DNA of 64,000 bases. It comes from Gambelia wislizenii. Taxonomy: Eukaryota > Chordata > Lepidosauria > Squamata > Crotaphytidae. Where the stretch lies: positions 198,693,809 to 198,757,808 of the forward strand of contig JAUMIR010000002.1 in NCBI GenBank assembly GCA_030847615.1, written 5' to 3'. The notes beneath the pieces are model-generated. The model did no database searches. It was given only the letters and a program-made list of their open reading frames with translations, and was not told the DNA's origin. The translations under genes and the position numbers were made by a program. Shown here in pieces: positions 55,801-60,707 of the stretch. The first letter of the stretch is position 1; every line of letters starts with the position of its first letter.

Positions 55801-58102
55801 TTTTATATTTTAAAAAAGAATTTCCCTATTGTCACCCCTAAAAGACCCAGGGAACTAAATTAACATTTTATAGACCTTGGTTTATCCTAGATCTTCTTAT
55901 AACCCATCTCTCCACCTTTAATCCACTTAACTATTTTCCTTTTTCTTTCTTCTGTTTTCATCTCAACTAATAGGTTATAATAACATTATTTGCTTATCTA
56001 TTACATATCCATTATTTTCCCAATATTTTATCACATCCAGCTGTTCTTCTAAAAACTTCTTACTTGCAACATTTCTTATCCTATTTATCCTATTTATCAA
56101 GTTGTCCAATTCTATCATTTCTAATACTTTTTCTTCCATTTTTTTGCTATTATCAGTCTAGCTGCAACTACCATGCACAGCAAGACCCTCCAATACTTTT
56201 GTTCTATTTCATGAGTTAATACATTTGTCATATTCAACAATAGATTTCAGGTTTTCAGATCGAATTCTATTTGGAGGGTTTGCCCAGTTCTCTTATGCAC
56301 TTTCATCCAAAAATCCTGGATTTTCTTACACCTCCACCACATATGTATCAGTGTTCCAGGATTGGTTTTACATCTCCAACATACAATATTTATTGTTTTG
56401 TTCATTTTATTTAATCTGGTTGGTGTATAGTACCACCTTTGTGCCATCTTTAAATAATTCTCTCTTAGATTCTGGCTTGATGTTAATTTCCAAGTCTTTC
56501 TCCTTGCATTTTCCCATGCTTCTAGACTTAATGTATATCCAAAGTCTCTTGCCCACTTTATCATAAACTTTTATATTTTCATGTTCTAGATCAAGAGTAA
56601 GAAATAACTTGTAGTGTTTCGCTATTTTCTTTTTTTTTTTTACTTTTTTCCCATAATAAATTATCTTATTCGTTGTCTTCTAATTCAAACCCCTCTATTT
56701 TGTGATCTTTAAATCTTTCCTTTATTTGCAGATATTCAGCTCTGTTAGGAGTTTGACCAGTTAGGAGTCCTTCTGTTAGGAGTCTGACCAGTGAGGAAAT
56801 AAGCAAAATCATATATATATAGAATCCAAATTCACTAAAAGATAGCTCTTTCACTGAGACTGCCTGTTTTGCCCAGTGATACAATGCACACTGTCTCAGA
56901 TAGCAGTGTTTTATGCAGCAAATCAGAAAATTGCTTAGCAGCTGGGTGCATGTTTCTAATTGCTCTGAACCAGGTAGCCTATTGTGGAAGCCAGCTTATG
57001 TTCTAGAACAGATGCATACTGGAGGAGAAACAGGTGACAGGTGCTAACTTACTAGACACTCTAAGAACTGTTGATTGTTGAGCTAAATTGGAATATATGA
57101 GTTTTATCGCATAAGGATAATGTTGTGATTACTCTACAACAGAGGTGGGTAGCATGTGGCCCTCCAAATGTTGTTGGACTTTTATTGGCCCAACCTGGAA
57201 TTATCAATGGTGAGAACTTGTCAGGATCAGTCCCATAAAGGAACCTCCTCCTGCCAAAATGGTTAAAATGTTGTGTGCTCTCCGTTCTGTAATACTGTGT
57301 GATGGTTTGCATTCTTTTTAATTGTAAAAAGTTGGTGTACTGTGAAGAGACAAGGGAGGATGGTATGTGTCTGGAAATTGACTGAATGGCCTTGCACCTG
57401 CAGAGGCCTGTGAGAACAGGAGGTGGAGCCCACTCTGGTGTGAAAGAGAAGTGGGGATGATGGACATCCAATGACTGTAGAGTCCACCAGATTTTGTTCA
57501 TTGTAAATACTTTTTTATTTTACCACTTTGCCAATAGCCTTCATTCAAAGCAACAATTTTGTATAGTTTGCTCTTTATATTTCTGTAGCAATAAAGCTTA
57601 CTGTTTTAACTCTGAAGCTGCTGGTTGCTGAGGCTGCTGCCACATTGCAGAAATAATGCAGTTTAACACTGCTTTAATTGCCGTGGCTGAATGCTATGGA
57701 ATTCTGGGATTTGTAGTTTTGTGAGCTATATAGCCTTCTCTGTCAGAGAGCTCTGGGGCCACAACAAACTACAAATCCCAGGATTCCATAGAATAGAGCC
57801 ATGATCATTAAAGTGGTGTCAAACTGCATTATTTCTGCAGTGTGTCAGCAGCCTGAGTCTGAGGAAGCTTGACAGAGCTAAGAGGTATTGCAGTCCAACA
57901 ACATTCCCCGGCACAGCACTGATTTACAGCAATGCAACTAAGATTCTTAAACCTGATCTTGATGGATGCATTGTTACAAATCATAACTTTTGTTTAATAT
58001 CTAACCTTGAGCCTTTCAGGTTTCAGTTCTTCCTCCCAAATATAGATCTCTTTCTGTTTAATGTTTGCTACCTTGATAAACTTGGCGAGAGAAAAATCAG
58101 AC
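15499..58102 (-). CDS. HEATR9: HEATR9-like HEAT-repeat protein, thirteen 3' exons (N terminus not found)
   Basis: Thirteen minus-strand exons with GT/AG borders join without a phase conflict: 58102-58006, 54894-54838, 53455-53399, 50374-50314, 48622-48492, 48357-48169, 44791-44699, 37197-37078, 28617-28544, 24600-24549, 17770-17684, 16741-16650 and 15583-15499. They give 398 residues plus a stop. The order and motifs ([65 protein letters not shown]) follow human HEATR9 as I recall it, about 570 residues long. HEAT repeats are helical pairs that build protein-binding scaffolds; the function of HEATR9 is poorly defined. About 140-170 N-terminal residues are missing here. Introns are large and packed with transposons. 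It converges on the CD300-like gene. Confidence 0.85.
16650..16741 (-). CDS. HEATR9: HEATR9 exon
   Basis: Ninety-two bases between acceptor cttttctttatag and donor CCAG|GTATTG, a weaker donor. It encodes [20 protein letters not shown], then [10 protein letters not shown]. It ends in phase 2. Confidence 0.7.
16772..16801. repeat. TA dinucleotide microsatellite
   Basis: About fifteen TA units, starting 31 bases upstream (on the minus strand) of a HEATR9 exon. Confidence 0.95.
17030..17510. repeat. G-rich minisatellite in a HEATR9 intron
   Basis: Degenerate repetition of gtgagtttggaggcaggg and related G-rich words over about 480 bases, with many runs of three to nine G on the plus strand. Long frames on both strands come from the low-complexity composition. 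The tract begins about 290 bases upstream of one exon and ends about 170 bases from the next. Confidence 0.8.
17581..17603. repeat. GA dinucleotide microsatellite
   Basis: gagagagagagagagagaga, adjoining the G-rich minisatellite. Confidence 0.9.
17684..17770 (-). CDS. HEATR9: HEATR9 exon
   Basis: Twenty-nine codons, phase 0, acceptor ctctttgccag and donor CAG|GTTGGT. It encodes [20 protein letters not shown], then DTSVDVHVQ, and completes the HEAT unit begun by QAVIAL. Confidence 0.85.
18065..18545 (-). mobile_element. L1 LINE 3' end, part of a large inverted duplication
   Basis: A poly-T run at the left corresponds to the poly-A tail of a minus-strand L1. The reverse complement gives L1 ORF2 C-terminal words also seen at 20846-21380 (gaagaggattattctgtcag, gatggatcttgctgaaatgg). 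It forms the outer left arm of an inverted repeat with the right arm at about 20846-21380. Confidence 0.7.
18911..19872 (+). mobile_element. CR1 LINE, 5'-truncated
   Basis: Starts in the RT domain ([15 protein letters not shown], then [11 protein letters not shown] with the catalytic FADD) and continues to the typical C-terminal CR1 sequence and a tail of attctatgagtctatgatt. Frames are broken by several stops and shifts. Confidence 0.85.
19889..20098. repeat. Two-copy tandem repeat, period about 105
   Basis: gcctcaggcttcatgctgga recurs 105 bases later and the two copies differ at only a few positions. It directly follows the CR1 tail and has no coding context. Confidence 0.9.
21013..21243 (+). 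mobile_element. Tigger-like MITE
   Basis: Inverted ends cagttgtcccttcatattca and (reverse) cagttatccctccgtatcca with TA on both sides. The inner words ttatataagatggcaaaatc are shared by the copies at 29176, 38065, 44970, 60007 and 61992. Non-coding, related to TcMar-Tigger ends. Confidence 0.85.
21260..21380 (+). mobile_element. L1 3' part of the right inverted arm
   Basis: Continues the plus-strand L1 ORF2 end seen at 20846-21012 on the other side of the MITE insertion; matches the reverse complement of 18220-18320. Confidence 0.65.
21380..22560 (-). mobile_element. L1 LINE ORF2 C-terminal fragment, preceded by a third copy of the arm sequence
   Basis: Minus-strand frames encode [20 protein letters not shown] and [20 protein letters not shown], typical of vertebrate L1 ORF2 ends, broken by stops. 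At 21385-21530 the words gaggtcttggtgtgttttt and agcagaaccc repeat the arm sequence at 20705-20820 in the same orientation. Confidence 0.75.
22577..23093. mobile_element. Non-autonomous TIR element (ggggctcgtcta ends)
   Basis: The left end ggggctcgtctacatcaacc and the reverse complement of the right end, ggggcttgtcaacacaggct, are inverted. No transposase frame is present. Terminal motif is shared with the element at 35491-36072. Confidence 0.6.
24549..24600 (-). CDS. HEATR9: HEATR9 exon
   Basis: Fifty-two bases encoding [17 protein letters not shown] after the split Lys codon, acceptor tatctccatag and donor TTG|GTAAGT. It ends in phase 0. Confidence 0.8.
24880..25095. repeat. Palindromic MITE (same type as 3169-3345)
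   Basis: Ends tcataattatagcacgatga and (reverse) tcacaccacacaattatagc are inverted, with internal tacagaatcctgggcttgta and caaacctcaggaatccacaa. It lies about 280 bases from a HEATR9 exon. Confidence 0.6.
26012..26245 (+). repeat. tRNA-derived SINE
   Basis: A box-A-like tggtgtaatggttagtgc and box-B-like gggttcaaatccc form a tRNA-type RNA polymerase III promoter, followed by gggtgatcttggacaagtca, aacaaatcttgccaagaaaa and a tail gacttgaaggcacacaacaa. This is a squamate-type ACA-ended SINE; it is not a tRNA gene because no cloverleaf closes. Confidence 0.8.
27127..27525 (-). CDS. Orphan 132-codon open frame in a HEATR9 intron
   Basis: I do not recognise this protein. It begins [20 protein letters not shown], has a short Cys-rich patch ([14 protein letters not shown]) and ends [10 protein letters not shown]. 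There is no signal peptide, membrane span or repeat, and it matches none of the transposons recognised here. It lies on the HEATR9 strand between two of its exons. The TAG stop directly abuts GGTAAGC, a consensus splice donor, so part of it could be an exon in another frame or of an overlapping transcript. A chance open frame or decayed retrocopy is equally possible. Confidence 0.25.
   Translation of the reverse strand: MAKDPRSLSLQNYAYFKSPSADHKNNTNSHKKNGLGGFEGDNNQKTQEATVYCKNACFFKPVCKCPLTGSDFPELQIGTFPKMPESEHQHDLPYVNHMFYTQAMALPKLHGITLQEAAPMPLDISKVCEEEL
28544..28617 (-). CDS. HEATR9: HEATR9 exon
   Basis: Seventy-four bases encoding [20 protein letters not shown], then EIVE, between acceptor ctccacccag and donor GAA|GTAAGT. 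It ends in phase 2; the next exon completes a Lys codon. Confidence 0.8.
29176..29366 (+). mobile_element. Tigger-like MITE
   Basis: TA-flanked; ends cagtcagccctccatatcca and (reverse) cagtgggcccttggtatctg. The inner part is shortened relative to the other copies. Confidence 0.8.
29615..29925 (+). repeat. TIR-family element fragment (gtctaaacagtgaaaat)
   Basis: Left end gggcctgtctaaacagtgaa, then gtctaaacaggatccagcac and cccaaaacagcaaaaacaat, matching the elements at 11449 (reverse) and 46266. No matching right end was found. Confidence 0.55.
30164..30940. mobile_element. TIR DNA element enclosing a copia-type Gag fragment
   Basis: The ends are inverted: taccatatattctgacatat on the left, and tactgtatattctggcatat as the reverse complement of the right. 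Sub-terminal motifs gggggtcgtcttatag and (reverse) gggcatataagacgccc also pair. The element is 777 bases, has no transposase, contains two imperfect copies of a sequence of about 120 bases at 30250-30380, and holds the Gag-like frame at 30406-30834. Confidence 0.7.
30406..30834 (-). pseudogene. Ty1/copia-type Gag (UBN2-like) fragment
   Basis: The open frame of 142 codons contains [17 protein letters not shown], then [20 protein letters not shown] and [14 protein letters not shown], followed by ALIREFLHR-like [11 protein letters not shown]. The order AWDTL, LxxLxMxx, HINxF, LLxSLP is that of the copia Gag domain (UBN2). The zinc knuckle and all of Pol are absent, so it cannot act as a retroelement. 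It may be a captured or nested fragment, since it lies wholly within a TIR element. A host-derived gag-like gene is a less likely alternative. Confidence 0.6.
31683..33064 (+). mobile_element. 5'-truncated LINE with intact RT frame, inserted in CR1
   Basis: The insertion is bounded by agtacaagaa at 31673-31682 and 33065-33074, a 10-bp target duplication, and splits the CR1 frame exactly there. An uninterrupted frame of 449 codons fills 31684-33033. The 3' UTR is only about 30 bases and holds a perfect hairpin (tcttcgtttgcgaaga, 33035-33050). There is no poly-A tail. The lack of decay contrasts with the host CR1. Confidence 0.85.
31684..33033 (+). CDS. LINE reverse transcriptase C-terminal part with zinc finger
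   Basis: The truncated ORF2-type protein starts inside the [15 protein letters not shown] holds the motif A aspartate, [13 protein letters not shown] is motif B, and [12 protein letters not shown] has the catalytic Asp pair of motif C. The thumb and connection follow ([38 protein letters not shown]), then [33 protein letters not shown] and a terminal C2HC finger (CAFCNRTC, then FSHQRAC). No endonuclease is left. This layout is that of non-LTR elements of the RTE/L2-like groups, distinct from CR1; the clade is not certain. No stop interrupts 449 codons, so it is recent or has been preserved by chance. It lacks the N-terminal half and cannot retrotranspose itself. Confidence 0.85.
   Translation, partial: KGLYVTFVDLTKAFDTVSRKGLWQILEKLGCPPKFLKMIILLHEGQRGQVRYGDALSEPFLITNGVKQGCVLAPTLFTIFFSTMLQRAMAELEEDDGIYIRYRTDGSLFNLSHLRAHTKTLNYLVRELLFADDAALVAHTEAALQRLTSCFATAAELFGLEVNLKKTEVLYQPAPQDEHHHPHIAVGKSVLKSVQQFTYLGSIISSDAKIDKEIDHRLAKAYSAFGRLHKRVWSNKHLRQSTKISVYRAIVLSILLYGSETWVTYRHHLRLLERFHQRCLRTILNIHWTDYVTNVAVLEQAGITSIEAMILRTQLRWAGHVSRMEDHRLPKILLYGELATGQRKRGAPKKRYKDSLKQHLRLGQIDHQQWSALASHREAWRRNIHNAAALFENSRRTSLEEKRQRRKNHNPKTSPKETFCCAFCNRTCLSRIGLFSHQRACRKRGMSPS
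34118..34325. repeat. Left arm of an inverted repeat pair (partner 35283-35482)
   Basis: The reverse complement of 35283-35482 matches this stretch: aatggcaatgaaatgatgg, then gttagcaactttggcc, aaacattttg and ctgaggcaga. It interrupts CR1 between catattgcag and aagcttgtttt. The arms are separated by 957 bases. Confidence 0.8.
35283..35482. repeat. Right arm of the inverted repeat pair (partner 34118-34325)
   Basis: Inverted copy of 34118-34325, about 85-90 percent alike by eye, in a region without coding sequence, directly before the TIR element at 35491. Confidence 0.8.
35491..36072. mobile_element. Non-autonomous TIR element with both ends
   Basis: The left end ggggttgtctagatgatgaa and the reverse complement of the right end, ggggcttgtctagatgagaa, are near-perfect inverted repeats. 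It contains the (CA) tract at 35841-35867. No transposase frame. This is the best-defined copy of the gtcta-ended family in the window. Confidence 0.75.
36317..36473 (+). repeat. Direct repeat copy 1 (partner 38359-38514)
   Basis: aaagtccacttcatataagt, then caagcaaccaaaatggctg and gtcaagatgctcaagc recur at 38359-38514 in the same orientation with a few differences. The two copies flank a HEATR9 exon. Confidence 0.9.
36714..37020. mobile_element. Palindromic MITE next to a HEATR9 exon
   Basis: Ends aggactttttcaaacagttg and (reverse) aggactttttcaaatggttg are inverted; the pairing continues into aaggaggttggg. The element is 307 bases and ends 57 bases from the splice donor of the exon at 37078-37197. 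Confidence 0.8.
37078..37197 (-). CDS. HEATR9: HEATR9 exon
   Basis: Forty codons, phase 0, acceptor gtttccacccag and donor CTG|GTGAGG. It encodes [19 protein letters not shown], then [21 protein letters not shown] 307-base MITE ends only 57 bases past the donor. Confidence 0.85.
37336..38062. mobile_element. Tigger-like element carrying a minisatellite
   Basis: TA-flanked inverted ends cagtcgtccctccacatttg and (reverse) cagttgcccctccacattcg. The inside is a tandem array at about 37480-37985: five units of about 100 bases, each with a palindrome such as ggggctttgaagcccc. The long open frames on both strands follow from the array and are not genes. Confidence 0.8.
38065..38295 (+). mobile_element. 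Tigger-like MITE, abutting the preceding element
   Basis: Ends cagttgtccctccatatcca and (reverse) cagttgtcccttcatattcg. Only a TA dinucleotide (38063-38064) separates it from the element that ends at 38062, so two insertions share one target. Confidence 0.85.
38321..38825 (+). repeat. Dispersed repeat shared with 53030-53395
   Basis: Both copies share gagttcaaagtacaaaag, gctgcagcctc then ctagcttgt, and a CTCTTC-rich following part. No inverted ends or open frame identify the class; an LTR or solo end of a retroelement is possible. Confidence 0.55.
38359..38514 (+). repeat. Direct repeat copy 2 (partner 36317-36473)
   Basis: Same 156-base sequence as at 36317, lying within a longer dispersed repeat (about 38321-38825) whose second copy at 53030-53395 lacks it. 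Confidence 0.85.
39310..39580. repeat. MITE fragment (atcagatgc ends) sharing sequence with the 51.7-52.4 kb inverted repeat
   Basis: Contains attgctggcatttgaaacct, then ctcacgtgaatacagcatca and agaacacttctgggtgagat, matching the inner arms at 51925-52010 and 52135-52215. Confidence 0.55.
40135..40735 (+). mobile_element. CR1 LINE 3' end
   Basis: An uninterrupted frame of 170 codons with [39 protein letters not shown] and [19 protein letters not shown], then the CR1 3' end and attctatgattctatg tail. The intact frame makes this the youngest-looking CR1 copy here, but it is a 5'-truncated fragment. Confidence 0.9.
42708..43110. repeat. Three-copy tandem repeat with embedded TG microsatellites
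   Basis: The unit of about 157 bases (aaggctttgggggcaggga, TG tract, gctgcaac and gatcg, gcttttgtttgtttgtgctt) starts at about 42708, 42865 and 43026. The third copy lacks the TG tract. TG runs are at 42760-42785 and 42920-42947. Confidence 0.9.
43462..43630. repeat. Palindromic MITE fragment (same type as 3169-3345)
   Basis: Contains attctcagccagagagctct, caaactacaaatcccagaat and tgctataattgtgtggtgtg. Confidence 0.6.
43793..44027 (+). mobile_element. Tigger-like MITE
   Basis: TA-flanked inverted ends cagtgggcccttggtatctg and (reverse) cagttggccctccgtatcca, with internal gtggataccaaaatccgcag. More diverged from the other copies and closer to the mammalian Tigger-type ends. Confidence 0.85.
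44699..44791 (-). CDS. HEATR9: HEATR9 exon
   Basis: Thirty-one codons, phase 0, acceptor tccttttgcag and donor AAA|GTAAGT. It encodes [20 protein letters not shown], then [11 protein letters not shown], one HEAT unit. Confidence 0.85.
44970..45199 (+). mobile_element. Tigger-like MITE
   Basis: Ends tagttgtccttccatatcca and (reverse) cagttgtcccttcatattca with TA at both sides. Confidence 0.85.
46263..47096 (+). mobile_element. TIR-family element with GC-rich minisatellite, inserted in CR1
   Basis: Begins gggattgtctaaacagtgaa and continues with ccatattcggaaggaaggg, as in the copies at 29615 and 35491. At 46594-46970 it carries about five tandem units of 75-85 bases (gggaagggaggagggctctt type). 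A right inverted end was not found. Open frames in this array on both strands are not genes. Confidence 0.65.
47306..47600. repeat. (TTTA)-led dispersed repeat inserted in CR1
   Basis: Starts with a TTTA/TTTG tract (47308-47345) followed by ataccccactcttcagccac and the words aaaaagatggaaggctgagt and ccctcgggatcaaacttgca. It interrupts CR1 between ggctattgac and aagctggaacgtgtccag. Class uncertain. Confidence 0.6.
48169..48357 (-). CDS. HEATR9: HEATR9 exon
   Basis: Sixty-three codons, phase 0 at both ends, acceptor tctttctgcag and donor CAG|GTGGGT. The frame includes [30 protein letters not shown] and [16 protein letters not shown]. The AALCLG block is the strongest match to HEATR9. Confidence 0.9.
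48492..48622 (-). CDS. HEATR9: HEATR9 exon
   Basis: Acceptor tctctggaacag, 131 bases, donor GAG|GTAAGA. The frame encodes [17 protein letters not shown], then [20 protein letters not shown], a complete HEAT unit that matches the ALIKQL and LNSWAAVP part of the human protein as remembered. Confidence 0.85.
50314..50374 (-). CDS. HEATR9: HEATR9 exon
   Basis: Sixty-one bases encoding [20 protein letters not shown] plus one base, between acceptor tattttctcag and donor CTGG|GTGAGT. It ends in phase 1, which the next exon completes as Gly-Cys. Confidence 0.8.
51758..51798 (-). ncRNA. Hammerhead-ribozyme-like motif, left arm (likely inactive)
   Basis: On the minus strand: TCT, CTGAAGA, a GCC/GGC stem II with the loop, AAAA, TGTC, AGA. 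The expected GAAA is AAAA here, so the conserved G12 is replaced. Stem I (TCT/AGA) is still present. Confidence 0.5.
52342..52382 (+). ncRNA. Hammerhead-ribozyme-like motif, right arm
   Basis: The order of elements is that of a minimal type I hammerhead: stem I TCT (52342-52344), CTGAAGA (52345-52351), stem II GCC/GGC (52353-52355 and 52369-52371), GAAA (52372-52375), a very short stem III, the GTC cleavage triplet (52377-52379) and AGA (52380-52382) pairing with TCT. Penelope-like elements are known to carry such minimal hammerheads. A one-base T bulge before stem II is unusual. Activity is not shown. Confidence 0.55.
52662..52978. repeat. Tigger-like MITE remnant with inner inverted repeat
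   Basis: Ends tacaacccccatattcacag and (reverse) tacaactcctgtatctgcag. Inside, tctctaggcatcttctaggt occurs twice and pairs with acctagaagatacctagaga. A related remnant lies near 8015-8245. Confidence 0.65.
53030..53395 (+). repeat. Dispersed repeat shared with 38321-38825
   Basis: Second copy of the same element, without the 156-base block seen at 38359. It ends three bases before the donor side of the HEATR9 exon at 53399-53455. Confidence 0.55.
53399..53455 (-). CDS. HEATR9: HEATR9 exon
   Basis: Nineteen codons ([19 protein letters not shown]) between acceptor ggtttctctag and donor ACT|GTAAGT, phase 0 at both ends. The second helix of a HEAT unit is visible. Confidence 0.8.
54406..54625 (+). 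repeat. tRNA-derived SINE
   Basis: Starts gagccagtgtggtgtagtgg with box A, then gaatccctgctaagccctgg at box B, gtgaccttaggcaagtcaca, aacaaatcttgccaaaaaaa and gacttgaaggcaccaccatc. Same family as the copy at 26012. Confidence 0.8.
54686..54790. repeat. hAT-like MITE
   Basis: Inverted ends cctttcctaacctggtgccc and (reverse) gccttccctaacctggtgcc. It lies 48 bases from a HEATR9 exon. Confidence 0.7.
54838..54894 (-). CDS. HEATR9: HEATR9 exon
   Basis: Nineteen codons ([19 protein letters not shown]) between acceptor gtttctgcag-like ccctgcag and donor CAG|GTAAAA, phase 0 at both ends. IYAAQ continues into ALGQLG of the next exon, a typical HEAT helix junction. Confidence 0.8.
55460..55595. repeat. 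hAT-like MITE
   Basis: gcagccctccagatgttgct and (reverse) ggccctccaggtattgatg form the ends; typical sequence catcctggctagggctcctg-like is seen in the middle (gctggttagggctcctgg). Confidence 0.65.
55646..56620 (-). mobile_element. L1 LINE 3' end
   Basis: Minus-strand frame encodes [20 protein letters not shown], then [38 protein letters not shown], the C-terminal zinc-finger-like end of L1 ORF2. The 3' UTR extends to 55646, ending in A-rich sequence (T-rich on the plus strand). Confidence 0.85.
57215..57620 (+). repeat. Possible solo LTR
   Basis: A stretch that matches no other repeat here contains aataaagcttactgttttaa near its right end, resembling an LTR polyadenylation region, and a TG-rich left side. 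No target duplication or partner LTR was found. Could be an ordinary unique sequence. Confidence 0.25.
57632..57853. mobile_element. hAT-like palindromic MITE
   Basis: Ends gctgctgccacattgcagaa and (reverse) gctgctgacacactgcagaa with palindromic inner words gggatttgtagttt and aaactacaaatccca. The same element at 59978-60413 is split by a Tigger-like insertion. Confidence 0.85.
58006..58102 (-). CDS. HEATR9: HEATR9 exon (first one recognised)
   Basis: Acceptor ttctttcactcag and donor AAG|GTTAGA bound 97 bases encoding [16 protein letters not shown], then [13 protein letters not shown]. It needs two bases from an upstream exon and ends in phase 0. It lies directly next to an L2 LINE remnant that starts at the acceptor side. 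Confidence 0.7.
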
Positions 58103-59200
58103 CTGAGTGAAAGAAGAAACACCATTATGGCTATGATGATACATGCCTTGATTCCATCCTGTTTGGATTACTGTACACAGTGCTGTCTTTGGAAATTGTT
58201 TGGAAGCTATCAGATGGGGAAACAAAAAAAGTGTTTCCATCCTGCAGTCTCTTCTCCCGCCCCTCTCCCATCCCTGTAACGATAAAAAACAAAAACTTTT
58301 CAGACCTACCTTGTTTGCGTGACGGGGCAGCCCAGGAGTGAATGGAGCCCTAACGGAACTCCATTCACTTCCTGGTTTGAAATCCCAGCTGTTCTCGTGA
58401 GAAGACGAGAGCGCAGGAAATTCAAAAATTAAAAGCAAAATAAAAGACAAAAAGAGACAGCAAGCACAAGAACACACTTAAAGCATTCCAAGTAATCTGG
58501 GGAGGGTACAGAAAAGTGTGTCACTTACCTGGATTTCCTGATCTCACCAGGAAGTGTTCTGGCATGGACCTCCCATTGATGCCGGGATCGCGCCAGTGAA
58601 ACGGGCACCTTTCCACTTGCTGTCAATTCCGTGTCAGGAATGGAACAGGGGGTCCATTGATGGCTTAGCCAACAGTAAAAAGCAGCGGCAGCATAACAAC
58701 AGCCGAACAGGAGCATAACAAGAGGGGAATGATATCATGTGAAAGGGAAGCCCTTTAGTGATCTCCTGGCATCGTTATAACACTATATTTAGAGCATCTG
58801 ATAATCTCCTATAGCAGGTCCAAAATGCTGCAGCCAGGTTACTGAGTGGGGTGAGTTACAGAGAACTCATAACTCCCGCATTACAAAAACTTCACTGACT
58901 ACCGGCCCATTTCTGGTCACAATTCAAAGTGATGTGGTGATGACCTTTAAAGCCCTACACACCTTGGGTCCAAACTATCCAAAGGACCATATCTTCTTCT
59001 ATGAGCCTGCCTGCCTTTTAAGATACCTTTTAAATATCTGCTGGATTTAATCCCTACCCCCATTGCCATTTCCTTTTCTTTATGTATCACATCTTATTTA
59101 GATTATAAGCCTGAGGATAGGGAACTTTTAAATCAACCATTTGTAAGCCATTCTGAGAGCCTTTGTGTATGAGGAGCAGGGTATAAATACTCTAAATAGA
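58085..59200 (+). mobile_element. L2-type LINE 3' end, split by a MITE
   Basis: Broken frames read AMMIHALIPSCLDYCTQ (58120-58170) and, after an insertion at about 58209-58790 with atcagatg-type inverted ends, the L2-typical LLxxAxxLLSG-like part, LHWLPxxF and FKALHTLG-like words, then a short AT-rich 3' tail. It starts at the acceptor side of the first recognised HEATR9 exon. Confidence 0.65.
58209..58790. mobile_element. MITE inserted in L2
   Basis: Left end atcagatggggaaac and (reverse of right) attatcagatgctctaaata form inverted ends. Inner sequence accaggaagtgttctggcat and tccattgatggcttagcc is related to the inner arms of the inverted repeat at 51.7-52.4 kb. Confidence 0.55.
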
Positions 59201-59977
59201 TAAATAAGATCATGGTGGGAAAGATTTCTCTCTGTCCGGGCCCATTGCAAATGAGTTTGGTGAGGACAAGGGCGAGAGCCTTCTTGGTGATTGCTCCCAG
59301 ATTGTGGAATTTCCTCCTATGGGAAGCTGAGTTGGCCACCTCTCTGCTCTCTTTCCACTGACAGGCAACTGCCTTTTCGTTTGGGTAGGATTTTGGCTCT
59401 TCATGTCTTTTAATGGAGTGTGTTACCTTTTTAATTTTTTACTATGTTTTAATGTGTTCAAAATTGTTGTAACGAAGTGTTTTAATAGAATGGATTATTT
59501 AATGGTTTTAACTGTTGAATCAAATAGGTTTTAGGGACGTTAATTAATTAATTGCTGCTTACATGTTGGCCTTCAGTACACTAATTGAGAGTGTTAGCGG
59601 ATTAAAAACAACAGAACAAAAAAACTTACTTCCTTTATAAATCCACATATACAAATATGTCCCAGTTTGCTTAAAGATACAGGTTGAAACATCTCGCTTA
59701 CAATGAATACTAGACAATCAATATGCTCAGCAGCCCCTTTCTATCCAGCAATACTGTGCTCCATTTGGGGAATGAATTAACCCCTGAGTCAGATGTAGTC
59801 AGCTTTTAGTCTTGCATATGTTTTGAATTTCAGCTCCCAGAAGCTGTGGCCAACAAGCCTAACAGTAAGGGATCATGGGAATTGTAATCCAAGATATCTC
59901 CATGGCCAAATATTCCCCTGCTCGAAGATATGATAATAACCATTTCCAGGTGCTAATATTAACTAGAGCTGCCTAGG

Positions 59978-60413
59978 GGGTTCATCTACACTGTAGAAAT
60001 TATGTACAATTGTCCCTCCGTATCCACAGATTTGGTATCCACGGATTTAAGTATTCAAGGCTTGGAAATATTCTTTAAAAAATAATAATCTAAAAAAGCA
60101 AACCTTGATTTTGCCATCTTATATAAGGGACACCATTTTGCTATGCCATTGCATATAATGGGACTTGAGTATTCACGGATTTTGGTATCCACGGGGGTCC
60201 TGGAACAAAACCCCAACGAATATGAAGGGACAACAGAACAACCACTTTAAGTGCTGTAGCTCCATCCTATGGAATTCTGGGATTTGTAGTTTTACAAGGT
60301 CTCTGCCTTCTCTGCCAAAGCATGCTAGTGCTACAAATCCCAGGATTTTGTAGGTTGGAGCCAGGCAGTTAAAGTGGTGTCAAACTGCATTATTTCTTCG
60401 GTGCAGATGCACC
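59978..60413. mobile_element. hAT-like MITE split by a Tigger-like MITE
   Basis: ggttcatctacactgtagaa at the left and (reverse) gggtgcatctgcaccgaaga at the right are the outer ends; the Tigger-like element at 60007-60235 lies inside. Confidence 0.8.
60007..60235 (+). mobile_element. Tigger-like MITE nested in a hAT-like MITE
   Basis: Starts caattgtccctccgtatcca and ends gaatatgaagggacaac, interrupting the hAT-like element. Confidence 0.8.
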
Positions 60414-60707
60414 CTAAGTCTATCTGGCTCTATTGTAAATCATTTCATCTGGAAGCTAAGTCCCACAAACCTTTTGAGAGTGTTGGATGTCAGTAAATGT
60501 CAGCAGAGCTTGGGAAGATCACTAGTGGAGTACAGCACCCAGAATCCCACAGTCAGTATAATTGGCCCTAATGACAAGCCCAACCATAGAATGTTTTTAC
60601 ATTATCCTGCCCTCTTGTGCCCCCAAAACAATGGAAACAGTGATTGAAAGCTGCAGTGGCAAGCATTATATTGGGACATAAGAGGGACACTGGATGTACA
60701 TATTGAG

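Noticed and set aside
58525..58716. Minus-strand frame ending at a GTAAGT donor, considered as an upstream HEATR9 exon
   Set aside because: The sequence belongs to a MITE related to the inner arms at 51.7-52.4 kb, and no HEATR9 similarity is visible.
59629..59675. Candidate upstream HEATR9 exon (minus strand, donor GGAA|GTAAGT)
   Set aside because: The phase required by the next exon puts a TAA stop in frame near its end, and the acceptor is weak.
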